Below, in pieces: positions 1-8,686 of a stretch of DNA of 64,000 nt. Position 1 is the stretch's first letter. Every line of letters begins with the position of its first letter. The DNA lies in the NCBI RefSeq assembly GCF_018588945.1, contig NZ_JAFIWA010000001.1:248001-312000 (forward strand), read 5' to 3'. The translations under genes were made by a program, and so were the position numbers. Below the pieces are notes generated by a model. The model ran no database searches and was not told the DNA's origin. It worked only from the letters and a program-made list of their open reading frames with translations. The DNA comes from Microbacterium flavescens. GTDB taxonomy: Bacteria > Actinomycetota > Actinomycetes > Actinomycetales > Microbacteriaceae.

Positions 1-10
1 AGTCGGCCAT
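1..10 (-). CDS. 5' end of the next conjugation-operon gene (partial)
   Basis: Only the start codon and two further codons (Met-Ala-Asp) of a leftward gene are inside the window. The call rests on a textbook Shine-Dalgarno, AGGAGG, placed four bases before the ATG, and on the position 46 bases after the stop of the VirB4-like gene in the same direction. By analogy with related actinobacterial elements it could be the VirD4-type coupling protein or another transfer gene, but nothing in three codons shows this. Confidence 0.5.
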
Positions 11-55
11 GATGCCTCCTTTTGTGTTGAACAGGTGCGTGGGTCGCACCCGCGG

Positions 56-1531
56 CTATCCCGTCATGCGGGCGGTGGTGTCGAAGACGGCGAGTTCGTC
101 CGGGTGCATCTGGTGCTGCACGACGAAGCTGCGGTCCTTCACCCGCCAGAGACCCTGACCGGTGCCGAGGGCCGGGAGAAGGTTCATCTCGGTGCGGGTC
201 AGACCGAGTGCAGCCCCGGTTGCGCCGAGCTGATCGGGTTCCTGCCGATACACGATGCGCGTCTCGGCGTTGGCCAGGAGCGATGAGGCGAGGGCGCGCA
301 TCGCTGAACCGGAGTCGCCGACGTTGTCGAGGTCGGAGAGCTTGTGAAAGATGAGCATGTTCGCGATCCCGTAATGACGTGCGAGCCGCCATTGGGCATC
401 CATGCGCCGCAAAAGCGAGGGGTAAGCCATGAGCCGCCACGCTTCGTCGTAGATCACCCAGCGCTGCCCGCCGGCGGGGTCGGCCAGTGCCGACTCCATC
501 CATGCTGACGAGCAGGTCATCAGGACTGAGATGAGGGTGGAGTTCTCGGCCACCCGCGACAGATCGAGCGACACCATCGGCAGGGACGGATCGAATCGTA
601 CGGTGGACGGCCCGTCGAAAAGGCCGGCGAGGTCGCCCGCCACGAGGCGCCGGAGGGCGTGCCCCACGAGCCGGCCGTCCTCGGCCAAGCGGTCGTCACG
701 TCCCGCGGCGGGGGCGGGGGAAAGGATCCGCTCGACGACCATGGGCAGGATGGGCACATCCGCACTGCGTACGACGTCGGTGAGGGCAAGGTCGATCGCG
801 GTGTGCTCCAGTGGCGTGAGCGAACGCTCGAGCACCGTCTCGGCAAGAGCGCCGATCAGGTCTCGTCGACGGGCCGCGATCTGCGCGGCCCACTCCGCGT
901 CGGACAGCGAGGATGCCCGGAGTCCTTCATCGAGCGGGTTCAGACGGTTGCGGAGCCCGTGGCCGAGGATGATCGCTCGGCCGCCGACAGCTTCAGCGAC
1001 CGCGGTGTGCTCACCCTTGGGGTCGCCGGGGACATACACTCGTCGACCGAACGGAAGCGAGCGAGTGTAGAGCGACTTGGCGAGCGAGGACTTGCCCGAT
1101 CCCACGATCCCGGCGAGCACCACATTCGGGGCGGTGATCAGCCCACGCTGGTAGAGCACCCACGGGTCGTAGACGAATGAGCCTCCGGAGTAGAGGTCTT
1201 GTCCGATGAAGACCCCGGCCGAGCCCAGGCCCGCTTCGGCGAGGAATGGGTAGTGCCCCGCCAGCGTGGCCGAGGTGTCCTGATGCTTGGGCAGGCGCAG
1301 CCGACCGGGCGTACGCAAGGCGGCGCGACCGGGCTCGCCGGAGGCGGGCAGGTACGCGGATGCTCGCGCCTCGGCCCGCTCGAGGGCCAATTGGTTCTTC
1401 GCCTCGCGCGCACCCGCCCTGCGCGCATCGGTCTGGAGCCGGGCGACCACGCGTTCGCGACCGCGACGGTCCCGGCGATGCTCCTCGCGCGGATTGATCA
1501 GCGTCGTCGCGTGAAGATGCTCGTCGCCCAT
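56..1531 (-). CDS. VirB4/TraC-type conjugation ATPase
   Basis: This is a 491-residue ATPase expected to power the type IV secretion channel at the inner face of the membrane. A Walker A motif (GIVGSGKSSL) lies near residues 141-150 and a Walker B (RWVIYDEAW) near 357-365, with the short RLARHYG and Q-rich sensor-like segments that VirB4/TraC proteins carry after Walker B. It is shorter than classical VirB4 (about 800 residues) because the N-terminal part is missing or carried by other proteins, as is usual in actinobacterial elements with SCO6880. The start chosen is the ATG that overlaps the stop of the upstream gene as ATGA; an open frame continues upstream but reads as low-complexity Arg-rich sequence inside the neighbour. 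Confidence 0.9.
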   Translation of the reverse strand: MGDEHLHATTLINPREEHRRDRRGRERVVARLQTDARRAGAREAKNQLALERAEARASAYLPASGEPGRAALRTPGRLRLPKHQDTSATLAGHYPFLAEAGLGSAGVFIGQDLYSGGSFVYDPWVLYQRGLITAPNVVLAGIVGSGKSSLAKSLYTRSLPFGRRVYVPGDPKGEHTAVAEAVGGRAIILGHGLRNRLNPLDEGLRASSLSDAEWAAQIAARRRDLIGALAETVLERSLTPLEHTAIDLALTDVVRSADVPILPMVVERILSPAPAAGRDDRLAEDGRLVGHALRRLVAGDLAGLFDGPSTVRFDPSLPMVSLDLSRVAENSTLISVLMTCSSAWMESALADPAGGQRWVIYDEAWRLMAYPSLLRRMDAQWRLARHYGIANMLIFHKLSDLDNVGDSGSAMRALASSLLANAETRIVYRQEPDQLGATGAALGLTRTEMNLLPALGTGQGLWRVKDRSFVVQHQMHPDELAVFDTTARMTG

Positions 1532-2292
1532 CACAATGACAGGCTCCGCACGTGGTCCTTCAGACCGGGCCGCGGTGACGCGAACCACGCCGGAACGAAC
1601 CACGACGTGCTCGATGCCACCGGGGTCTGAACCGACTCGACCGGGCGGTGCTCGACGGCATCCCGCTGATCGCGCCGCAGCAAGCTGACGTAACCCAACG
1701 TCCCGTTGTACTTCAGCGCGTATCCCATCTCGTGGTCTTCGGCGACCACATCCGTCGGACACGTCGGGATCCCCTCATAGACGTAGCCGTTGACGAGCGC
1801 GGCCTCGGTGGTCTCGTCCCCGCGATCCCACTGCACAAGATGACTGATCGCGGACACAGCACCGTGCTGGTGGATGAGCCCGAGCATCTGGTCTGCGTCC
1901 GCGCCCTGCAGGAAGACGACGCTCACCCAGCGCTCAGTGCGGGATGCCGGCATCCACATCACTTGTCCCGCGTCCTTGGATGCCTGATCGATGGCTCCCT
2001 CGGCGGCGTCGAGCAGCTCGCGCGCGCGAGTGAGAGCCCATGCCGCACTGTCCGACGTTCGCCCGCCAAGTGTCGCGTCGCCATCATCGGTGCGAGCACT
2101 CCCGCGATGGTGCATGTGTGCACGGGCGAGCTGATCGGTGATCTGGGCGAGCGATCGGACCGTGCTGAGAACCTCGCCGATCAACGGGTAGAGATCAGCC
2201 GGGTCGTCGATCACGATCGTCGAGTGCGCGAGGTCGCGCATCCCGCTCGAGGCGTGCGCAGCGACGCGGTGGGCGTCTTCGTTTCGTTCCAT
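1531..2292 (-). CDS. conserved conjugation-operon protein of unknown function
   Basis: This is a 253-residue soluble protein with no domain I can name. It has a helical N-terminal half (residues about 1-110) and a C-terminal half rich in beta-type sequence that ends in a Pro/Ser tail. No signal peptide or membrane segment is visible. It lies between the SCO6880 gene (36 bases upstream) and the VirB4 gene, whose ATG overlaps its TGA, so the two are probably translationally coupled. The context suggests a transfer-apparatus or ATPase-associated role, but this is inference only. Confidence 0.75.
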   Translation of the reverse strand: MERNEDAHRVAAHASSGMRDLAHSTIVIDDPADLYPLIGEVLSTVRSLAQITDQLARAHMHHRGSARTDDGDATLGGRTSDSAAWALTRARELLDAAEGAIDQASKDAGQVMWMPASRTERWVSVVFLQGADADQMLGLIHQHGAVSAISHLVQWDRGDETTEAALVNGYVYEGIPTCPTDVVAEDHEMGYALKYNGTLGYVSLLRRDQRDAVEHRPVESVQTPVASSTSWFVPAWFASPRPGLKDHVRSLSL

Positions 2293-2328
2293 GACCTTGT
2301 CCTGTCCACTCGATTCAGCCGGTACGTG

Positions 2329-3792
2329 TCATGCCGGTCGGCAGAGGGGGAGCGCGGCAGCGGTGAACGCCTGCGCCTGCTGGCCGACGAGTCTCCGGGC
2401 CTCGCACGATGCTTGGATCGCGGCTTGTTCGACCGAGGCGACGGCGACGTCCAGTTCCGCGTGTGTCGCCGCCGAGATGCTGACGAGGCCGATGGCGCGC
2501 AGCACGCCGTGACCGGCGGTGAGGTCGGCCTCTTGCTGCAGTACGTCGTCGAACTCGGCGGTGGCCGCGGCATCCTCGATCTGTCCGATGCGTCGCCGTT
2601 GGTGCGCGTCGCTGATCAGCTCCGTCTTCTTTCGACGGATGTCGCGTGCCGCGTGATCGGAACGCACCGGGATGTAGTGCAGCGCGAACGTGCGGAGGAC
2701 GCCGTTGGAGAGCACGAGCGGAGAGAGGAAGCCCGGGAAGACCTGCGAGCGGGGCCACTCGCTGATCCACAGCACCGTGTGGTGCGCCGTGTCGGTGCGC
2801 AGGCCCTCCCAGCTCTCCGCGACGGCGAGCGGCCCGGCATCCGAGAGGACACGTCCGGTGGGCGGATGCCGCTCCAGATCGAGACTCGCCGCCGGATCGT
2901 ACGCCGACCTCAGGATGACGGCGAGGTCGCTCGGGTCGAGCCAGTCCCCGATGCCAAGGTCAGCGGCTCGAAGCGCTGAGGTGAGCGCGGTCATCTCCTG
3001 TCGGAGGACGCTTGCCGCGCCGCGCATGCCGCCACCGCTCGCGCGGATTTGCCGTGCCGCCGCCGTCATGTCCAGAGCGATGCTGACGGTGGTCGCGTGC
3101 CTTTCGCCGGCGGGTCCCGCGCGCTCGATGAGCTCGCGATAGGTCGCGGCGGCCCAACTGTCGTCATCGACGCCGTGGTGATGCCACCAGTCTTCCAGCC
3201 CCGTCCCCGCGTCGAGGAGCGTGCGTTCGGATACCTGCAGCCGTGAGATGCGGCCGGATCGACAGCATCCCGCGAGCACGCGACCCCACCCTGCTACCCG
3301 GCGGTGCTGCTCGGCCGGATCGAGGAGAACGAAGGCCGGGTGGGATATCGCGAGGACCGCGGTGAGCGTCTGCAGGTGGGGGTCGTGGATCATCACCGCA
3401 CCCGATTCGGCATCGAGCCATTCGCGGAGGGAGGCCGCATCCCCGGGGAGAGCGAGTGTCCCGACCGGGCGTGGACGCTCGACCCGTTTGCGGTAGCTGA
3501 GCTGCCCGAAGACCACGCGATGCGCCCACCGGTAGAGGATGGGCGTCCACTCGACGATCTTTCGGCCGCCCACGCCGACGGTCGCGACCAGGAGTGCCGA
3601 TCCCCAGAGCGGCGCCGTCCACATCACCGCGCCCGCGCCGGACGTGTAGAGCGACACAACGACGGTCAGCAGGGCGATCGAGACGGCAATGAGCTGAGGA
3701 AGGGAGAGGCCGAGGAGGATGCCGCGACGGGTCAGGCGAGAGAACTGAACCGCCCCCAACTCGAACGCTGAGCTCGGATCTGGTCGAGTCAC
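2329..3792 (-). CDS. SCO6880-family type IV secretion membrane protein
   Basis: This is a 487-residue protein with two hydrophobic segments near residues 25-75 (around LSLPQLIAVSIALLTVVV and the following segment), then a large cytoplasmic region. Order, length and the arginine-rich loop after the second membrane segment match SCO6880 proteins, which sit between the TrbL/VirB6 and VirB4 genes in actinobacterial conjugative elements. They are thought to combine a PrgI-like membrane part with the N-terminal portion missing from VirB4. The ATG overlaps the stop of the upstream TrbL-like gene by four bases, so coupled translation is expected. Confidence 0.85.
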   Translation of the reverse strand: MTRPDPSSAFELGAVQFSRLTRRGILLGLSLPQLIAVSIALLTVVVSLYTSGAGAVMWTAPLWGSALLVATVGVGGRKIVEWTPILYRWAHRVVFGQLSYRKRVERPRPVGTLALPGDAASLREWLDAESGAVMIHDPHLQTLTAVLAISHPAFVLLDPAEQHRRVAGWGRVLAGCCRSGRISRLQVSERTLLDAGTGLEDWWHHHGVDDDSWAAATYRELIERAGPAGERHATTVSIALDMTAAARQIRASGGGMRGAASVLRQEMTALTSALRAADLGIGDWLDPSDLAVILRSAYDPAASLDLERHPPTGRVLSDAGPLAVAESWEGLRTDTAHHTVLWISEWPRSQVFPGFLSPLVLSNGVLRTFALHYIPVRSDHAARDIRRKKTELISDAHQRRRIGQIEDAAATAEFDDVLQQEADLTAGHGVLRAIGLVSISAATHAELDVAVASVEQAAIQASCEARRLVGQQAQAFTAAALPLCRPA

Positions 3793-5102
3793 GGCCTGGG
3801 TCCTCCTTGACGTTCGGGCAGCCGCGCGGGCGGGCGGGGCGCGGATGACGCATGCGAGGGCGCGGCGCCCACCGCGGGCGCGTCATGCAGATTGCCGACC
3901 GCACGATTTGTTGGCAGGGGAGCAGTCGCACCGGCGCCGTCGATCGGGGCATCCGCCGTCCGAGCGACCGCGCCGCCCACTTTCGGCCCGGCAGTCGCTG
4001 CCCCGTGAACCACAACCGCGCCGGCGACGATGCCGGAGCCGACCGCGCCCGCCGTCGTTGCCCCGCCCGCGGCAGGGGCGGCGCTGGATGCTGCGCCACC
4101 GCCGGTAGCGGAGGCACCGCCTTTCCCGGCAGCACCCAAGATCTTCGCCGCGCTGTCCGCCATCGGTGCGGTCGGAACAGGGACGGGCCGGTTGAGGGAG
4201 GACTTCGCCTCCTGCTCGCTGGACATCGCGTGGTACATGTCGAAGCCGACGAAGCTGAGGAACTTGTACGTGATGTAGGGCGCGAACGCGGCGATGAACA
4301 TCAGCACGATGCCGGCGATCGGGTCGCTGATCGACGCCAGGTCCGCATCGATGGGGGCAGACACCTGGGCGACAGCTACCAGGAAGATGACGACCAGGAC
4401 GAGCTTTGACAAGATCAGCGCCACGACGAACGCGGCCCATTTCCCGAACCACCCCTTCGTCGTGTCCCATGCGGCGCCGGCGAGGGCGATCGGGCCGAAG
4501 ACGATCGCAACCAGGAGAAGTGCCTTGCGGATCAGGAGCGAGAACCACACGATGGCGGCGGCGCTGATCGCCAGACCCGCCAGGAAGATCGTGACGATCG
4601 CGCCGACACCTGGCGTCGCGATATTGATCGCGGCAAGTCCCGCGACCAGAAGGGCGATCCGGTCGCCGATGCCGGCCATGGTGTTGCCGGTCGCTTGAAC
4701 GATACCGACCGCGAGCTGGTCCGTGATCTCGAGAAGCAGGCCGGTGAGCGAGATGACGACGAAGGATCCCAGGATCGCCTTGGCCAGTCCGAGACCCGCT
4801 CGGGAGAGGGCACCCGGGTCGCGTCGCACGAGCCCCGTGATGAGTTGCAGGCAGAAGAAGATGAGTGTGACGAACACGGCCACACCGAACAGCACGTTGA
4901 ACACATCGACATACCCGGGGGCACTGATGTCGACGAAGGTCGTGCTGTCGAACGCGCTCCAGACTGCTTCGAACAGCCAGGCGGCCGCAGAACCCATCGC
5001 GTAGGCGAGCCAGTCGAACGGCGCGGCGATGAGCGAGGCGGTGCTGTCGCCGACCGCGTCGCAGACGGTGGCGATCACTGGAACTTCGCAGACGCTGCTC
5101 AT
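3789..5102 (-). CDS. TrbL/VirB6-like conjugation channel protein
   Basis: This is a 437-residue polytopic membrane protein. About six hydrophobic segments span residues 30-290, followed by an Ala/Gly/Pro-rich low-complexity tail (residues about 310-437) that probably faces the cytoplasm. This layout is typical of TrbL/VirB6, the inner-membrane component that forms part of the DNA/protein translocation channel. A run of Cys residues near the N-terminus is notable. It precedes and overlaps the SCO6880 gene, the usual order. Confidence 0.85.
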   Translation of the reverse strand: MSSVCEVPVIATVCDAVGDSTASLIAAPFDWLAYAMGSAAAWLFEAVWSAFDSTTFVDISAPGYVDVFNVLFGVAVFVTLIFFCLQLITGLVRRDPGALSRAGLGLAKAILGSFVVISLTGLLLEITDQLAVGIVQATGNTMAGIGDRIALLVAGLAAINIATPGVGAIVTIFLAGLAISAAAIVWFSLLIRKALLLVAIVFGPIALAGAAWDTTKGWFGKWAAFVVALILSKLVLVVIFLVAVAQVSAPIDADLASISDPIAGIVLMFIAAFAPYITYKFLSFVGFDMYHAMSSEQEAKSSLNRPVPVPTAPMADSAAKILGAAGKGGASATGGGAASSAAPAAGGATTAGAVGSGIVAGAVVVHGAATAGPKVGGAVARTADAPIDGAGATAPLPTNRAVGNLHDAPAVGAAPSHASSAPRPPARLPERQGGPRP

Positions 5103-5128
5103 CGCACGCCCCTCGATCGCGGATCAGC

Positions 5129-5398
5129 TCAGACCGTCTGTCCGACGCCCCAGAAGAAGTTGACGAGCGTGACTGCGGCGCCGCAGACGATCGCGGCACC
5201 GCAGGCGACGAGCACGCCCGTCTTTCCGCGCGAGGCCAGGTGGGGGTTGGACGAGTTGGCGCCGAAGCCCCAGACGACCGCCGCGACGATGAGGGCGAGC
5301 ACAGCGAGCACGAGGCCGATGGTCATCGCGGCGCCGACGATGACACGAAGCTGCTCGATGCCAGGAAGCCCTGTGCCGTTCGGGTCGATGTCGATCAC
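5129..5398 (-). CDS. DUF6112-type small membrane protein (pilin-like), copy 2
   Basis: This is an 89-residue protein with two membrane segments (about 20-48 and 62-85) separated by a short basic loop (SRGKTG). It belongs with the small two-helix proteins called DUF6112 that accompany TrbL in actinobacterial conjugation operons. Their size and topology resemble VirB2-type pilins, although no pilus role has been shown here. A paralogue lies just upstream at 5471-5743; the two share the G(V/A)L(V/L)ACG motif and the VNF(F/L) C-terminal segment, which points to a tandem duplication. Confidence 0.8.
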   Translation of the reverse strand: MIDIDPNGTGLPGIEQLRVIVGAAMTIGLVLAVLALIVAAVVWGFGANSSNPHLASRGKTGVLVACGAAIVCGAAVTLVNFFWGVGQTV

Positions 5399-5470
5399 GA
5401 TGCGCTCCTCGGTTGACGGAATGGGTGTCGCAAGAGAGGAGCGCCAGTGCTACCTGACGTAGCGGGACCG

Positions 5471-5743
5471 CTACAGGCTGGCGCCGACGTCGAGGAGGAA
5501 GTTCACCAGGGCGACTCCCGCACCGGCCAGTGCGGCGGTTCCGCACGCTAGCCAGACGCCCATCCGGGCGCGAGAAGCGGTCTGGTAGTTGCCGTTGCTG
5601 GCCGCCAACGCCCACGCGACGGCGCAGACGACAAGCATGAGTACCGAGGTGATGAGGGCGAACATCATGAGCGCGCCAACGATCTCGCGCAGTTGGGCGG
5701 CGCCGCCCACGGCTCCGAAGTCGGGGAACACGTCCATGGTCAT
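5471..5743 (-). CDS. DUF6112-type small membrane protein (pilin-like), copy 1
   Basis: This is a 90-residue two-helix membrane protein, a paralogue of the gene at 5129-5398. Both have a central basic loop (ASRARMG here), then W/VLACG and a final VNFLLDVG-like segment. The start chosen is the ATG overlapping the TGA of the peptidase gene as ATGA; a second in-frame ATG two codons later is also possible. Two tandem pilin-like subunits could form a hetero-oligomer, or one could be a minor subunit; this is inference. Confidence 0.8.
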   Translation of the reverse strand: MTMDVFPDFGAVGGAAQLREIVGALMMFALITSVLMLVVCAVAWALAASNGNYQTASRARMGVWLACGTAALAGAGVALVNFLLDVGASL

Positions 5744-6903
5744 CCTTTGGATGCGATGCAGCCGGCGGGAACAACACCCGCACCCGTGAGGCCCTCGGCG
5801 CCGTGTTCGGCGAGCCATTCGACGGCATTTACCGATGGGGATGCTTCCCCTCCTGGGTGGATCTCGAGGTGCAGGTGCGCGCCCGACGACCGCCCGGACG
5901 AGCCCACGTCTGCGATGTGCTGGCCGGCCGCGACCGTACTGCCGACTGCGACGTGCACGCCGTCATCCCACATGTGCGCGTAGTACGACGCGACGCGTTC
6001 ACCACCGACGGTGTGCTCGAGGATGATCAGATTGCCGTAGCCGCCGCGGTGGCCGGTGAAGGTGACGACACCGTCAGCGATCGCGAGGATTGGGGTCCAG
6101 CCCGGGGCGGCGAGATCGCTGCCCTCGTGGAAGGTGCGTTTGCCGGTGAACGGGTCGGTGCGCCACCCGTAGCTGGAGGTGTCGGTGTAGCTGTTCGCAG
6201 TGAGAGGGAACACCACCCGCGTCGTCTCGGGCACCAGGACGCCACCGCCATCACCCGCCGTCGATGGTGCACGGGTCAGTCCCTGCAGAATCGCCTCCGC
6301 GACGGGTTGATAGTTCTGGTAGCGGTCCGGGTACGCGCTGACTTCGACGGACTGAGCGGCGACGCCCGGGTCGAGCGACTGCCATCCGGCGAGATCGAGC
6401 AGGCCCCGTGGCGATCCACCGTTAGGGCCGCTCGGCCCTCCGTAAAAGGCTCGCGCCTGGTAGATCGAATCCATCAAGTCGGCGACGCCGCCCCAGCCCG
6501 CGGCCGGCCGCATCTGGAAGATGCCGAGCGAGTCGTGGTCCGAGCCATCGCCGTCGTTGGGATAGGTCATCGATTCCGGGTAGGTCGCCGAGTTGGCGAG
6601 CATCCGAAGTGTCGACTCGGTGAGCCCGGCCATCAGCGCGACGAGGACGCCGGCGCGACCGACACCGGGTGTCTGCGCGCCGACTGTGATGATCGACGCC
6701 GCATGCGTCAGCTGCTGTCTGTTCAGGGTGACGGTGTGGCCGTCTCGGGTTCGGGTGGTCAGTGACTCGGGGATCGTGCCGATGAGCAGGTTGGAGACGG
6801 TGCAGGACGTGATGGCTGGGCTCATGATTGTCGCTACCGTGACGAGCCCGACGGAAGGCACGGCGAGGACGAGGACGAGAACGATGCCGAAGAGCTTCGC
6901 CAT
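5740..6903 (-). CDS. lytic transglycosylase-like/M23 peptidase fusion (conjugation muramidase)
   Basis: This is a 387-residue exported cell-wall enzyme expected to open peptidoglycan for the conjugation channel. An N-terminal hydrophobic segment (residues about 3-25) anchors or exports it. Residues about 80-180 look like a phage-type lysozyme/transglycosylase domain (GLTES, then SLGIFQMRPAAGWG). Residues about 245-360 are an M23 (LytM) endopeptidase domain with HEGSD as first metal ligands and HLHLEIH as the second motif. The start is the ATG encoding MAKLFGIVLV five bases after the upstream stop; an upstream in-frame codon would put charged sequence before the signal. ATGA overlap couples it to the next gene. 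Confidence 0.88.
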   Translation of the reverse strand: MAKLFGIVLVLVLAVPSVGLVTVATIMSPAITSCTVSNLLIGTIPESLTTRTRDGHTVTLNRQQLTHAASIITVGAQTPGVGRAGVLVALMAGLTESTLRMLANSATYPESMTYPNDGDGSDHDSLGIFQMRPAAGWGGVADLMDSIYQARAFYGGPSGPNGGSPRGLLDLAGWQSLDPGVAAQSVEVSAYPDRYQNYQPVAEAILQGLTRAPSTAGDGGGVLVPETTRVVFPLTANSYTDTSSYGWRTDPFTGKRTFHEGSDLAAPGWTPILAIADGVVTFTGHRGGYGNLIILEHTVGGERVASYYAHMWDDGVHVAVGSTVAAGQHIADVGSSGRSSGAHLHLEIHPGGEASPSVNAVEWLAEHGAEGLTGAGVVPAGCIASKG

Positions 6904-6907
6904 CGCA

Positions 6908-7615
6908 TCACCCGAGCGGCTCGTCCAGGCGCGAGAGTCGAAGTAGCCGACAGTCCTCGGCACGCGGACACGCGATGAAGACAGTGAACGTCACGGCGCT
7001 TTCGGTGGTCGTAGGCTGGTCGGCCCATGTGCCGGCGCGATGCCGTGTGCCGGCGATCGTGTACGCGATCGCCCCAGGCGGAAGCTGCCCCGGCGCGGCT
7101 TGCGCGACAGCAGTCGCCCAAGAGTCCGGAACGCGTACGGAGCCGATCGTGAGCCACTGCCGGGTGCCATACGTGCTGATCTGCTCCCACTGCTCCGGCG
7201 AGGGCAGATACGCGCGAACGTCGGACGCCAGCCCCGCAACCTCCTCGTCATCCCCGACGTCGATGAGTACCTGCGCCCATTCGGAGGGTCCTGCAGAACT
7301 CCGGGTGTCCCAGGTGAAGAGCCGGGCTGCAACAGTCCGGGCGAACACCTCGGAGTGCGGGGAGGGCGCAAGCGGCCGCGGCTCTGCTACGGGTGCGGTG
7401 GTCGGCGCAATGGTGTCCGAGCTGGTTGGCGTCGCCGAGTTCCGCGTTGCGGACGGTCCTCGAAGAAGGCCATAGACCCCGACGCCGACGAGCAGGGCCA
7501 AGATGCCGATGACTGAGATGGTCATGGCCACAATCGTTCGGCGGCGGCGCACAGCGTTCATTTGGTATCCCGTCGAGTCGTACCGCAAGGAGTCGAGGGA
7601 AAGGTGCGCGCGCAC
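6908..7615 (-). CDS. single-pass membrane conjugation protein, possible VirB8/TcpC-like
   Basis: This 235-residue protein has a short cytoplasmic basic N-terminus, one membrane segment (about residues 30-52), a Thr/Pro/Ala-rich linker and an extracellular domain of about 150 residues. That layout, and the position just upstream of the cell-wall hydrolase, recall VirB8/TcpC-type assembly factors, but I see no diagnostic motif. The GTG at 7615 lies 15 bases after the ParB-like gene. An internal ATG at 7561 (MNAVRRRR) is an alternative start that would remove 18 residues; neither has a strong ribosome binding site. Confidence 0.75.
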   Translation of the reverse strand: MRAHLSLDSLRYDSTGYQMNAVRRRRTIVAMTISVIGILALLVGVGVYGLLRGPSATRNSATPTSSDTIAPTTAPVAEPRPLAPSPHSEVFARTVAARLFTWDTRSSAGPSEWAQVLIDVGDDEEVAGLASDVRAYLPSPEQWEQISTYGTRQWLTIGSVRVPDSWATAVAQAAPGQLPPGAIAYTIAGTRHRAGTWADQPTTTESAVTFTVFIACPRAEDCRLLRLSRLDEPLG

Positions 7616-7630
7616 ACCCGCGGGAACGAT

Positions 7631-8686
7631 TCAGCCGACGCGTCGCTCGACGGTTGATGCGTCTCGGCGAAGTTCACGAACCCGAGCAGCGAACGCGATC
7701 GTCCCGTCAAGAGTCTGCTCGAACCGATGCCATTCGTCGTCGGTGAGACCGGAAGCGATCACCGACGGGTCGTAGGTGTCCCACCAGTCGGCAAGGTCGT
7801 CCCAGGTGAAGACGAATCGCTTCAGCTCGGCGGGTATGGGGCGCCGAGCGAGGCTGATCGCGGGCCGATCGACCTGGGTGCGGCCGAGCGCCTTGATCGC
7901 GAACTGCCGGGGGTCTTCACCCCAGGATGGCTCGTTGCCTTCCCGGATCTGCGTCGCAGCCTCGGCGGCGGCGGTCCGCGTATCGGGCGACCGATCGGTC
8001 GAGTCCGCCACAGCGTCGAGCTCTGCCAGAATCTGAGTCCCGCTCACTCTGCGGAAGGCCGGCAAGACCGGGGCCCCGCCTTCGATGGCGGCGAGTTCAG
8101 CCTTCGCTCGATCACGGATCTCAACGGTGACGGTCTCGTCTGAGGCGATCTCCTGCAACCGACCGATGCGCTCGAGCGTGGTGAACGAGCGGCGTCCCGT
8201 GACGAGCAGTGCGGCCTGGGTTCGAGTGTCTCCGTCGTTCCTCTTGGCCGGTGCCGTTAGCGTAACGGCACCGCTCGGACCAGTGGCTTCGGCGCTGGCT
8301 CCGAAGCGAGACGAGCTCTGGCGCCGCGCGGCATCCTCGACCAGCAGTGCCTTGCTCTCTCGGTAGAGCGCAGCCGCTTCGGTCGGTGACAGCGGCTTGT
8401 GGAGTGCGTTGTCGTCCTGCTCGGCCAGGAGCTGCGTGAGTCGATCCGAGATGCCGGCCCTTACCCAGACATTGACCGTTCGGACGCCGAGCTGACGCAG
8501 CGCGGCGAGTCGTCGGGCGCCGCACACGAGCACGCCTTCCGGTGTAACGGTGATGGGCTGCAGCAATCCTCGGTGGTCGATCGAGTCGGCAAGGGCGTCG
8601 ATGTCGCCCAGGTCGAGGCGGTGCCGCGATCCGACGCGGATGGAGTCGACGGATCTTTCAAGCTCGATGTGGCCTTGTTGCTTCAT
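7631..8686 (-). CDS. ParB/Spo0J-like DNA-binding protein
   Basis: This 351-residue protein has an N-terminal ParB/sulfiredoxin-like domain (residues about 8-95), seen in IDALADSIDHRGLLQPITV and the VLVCGARRLAALRQLG box, the equivalent of the GERR motif. After it come a helical region and a C-terminal half (about 250-351) with an AIKALGR segment. ParB-like proteins on conjugative elements act in partition, regulation or as CTP-dependent clamps. No ParA ATPase gene is adjacent, so segregation is not certain. The ATG overlaps the upstream stop as ATGA; the open frame upstream of it is low-complexity shadow. Confidence 0.85.
   Translation of the reverse strand: MKQQGHIELERSVDSIRVGSRHRLDLGDIDALADSIDHRGLLQPITVTPEGVLVCGARRLAALRQLGVRTVNVWVRAGISDRLTQLLAEQDDNALHKPLSPTEAAALYRESKALLVEDAARRQSSSRFGASAEATGPSGAVTLTAPAKRNDGDTRTQAALLVTGRRSFTTLERIGRLQEIASDETVTVEIRDRAKAELAAIEGGAPVLPAFRRVSGTQILAELDAVADSTDRSPDTRTAAAEAATQIREGNEPSWGEDPRQFAIKALGRTQVDRPAISLARRPIPAELKRFVFTWDDLADWWDTYDPSVIASGLTDDEWHRFEQTLDGTIAFAARVRELRRDASTVERRVG

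Noticed and set aside
1648..2979. Long rightward frame opposite the SCO6880 and unknown genes
   Set aside because: It is Arg/Asp-rich, has no motif, and runs antisense to genes with clear motifs and ATGA overlaps.
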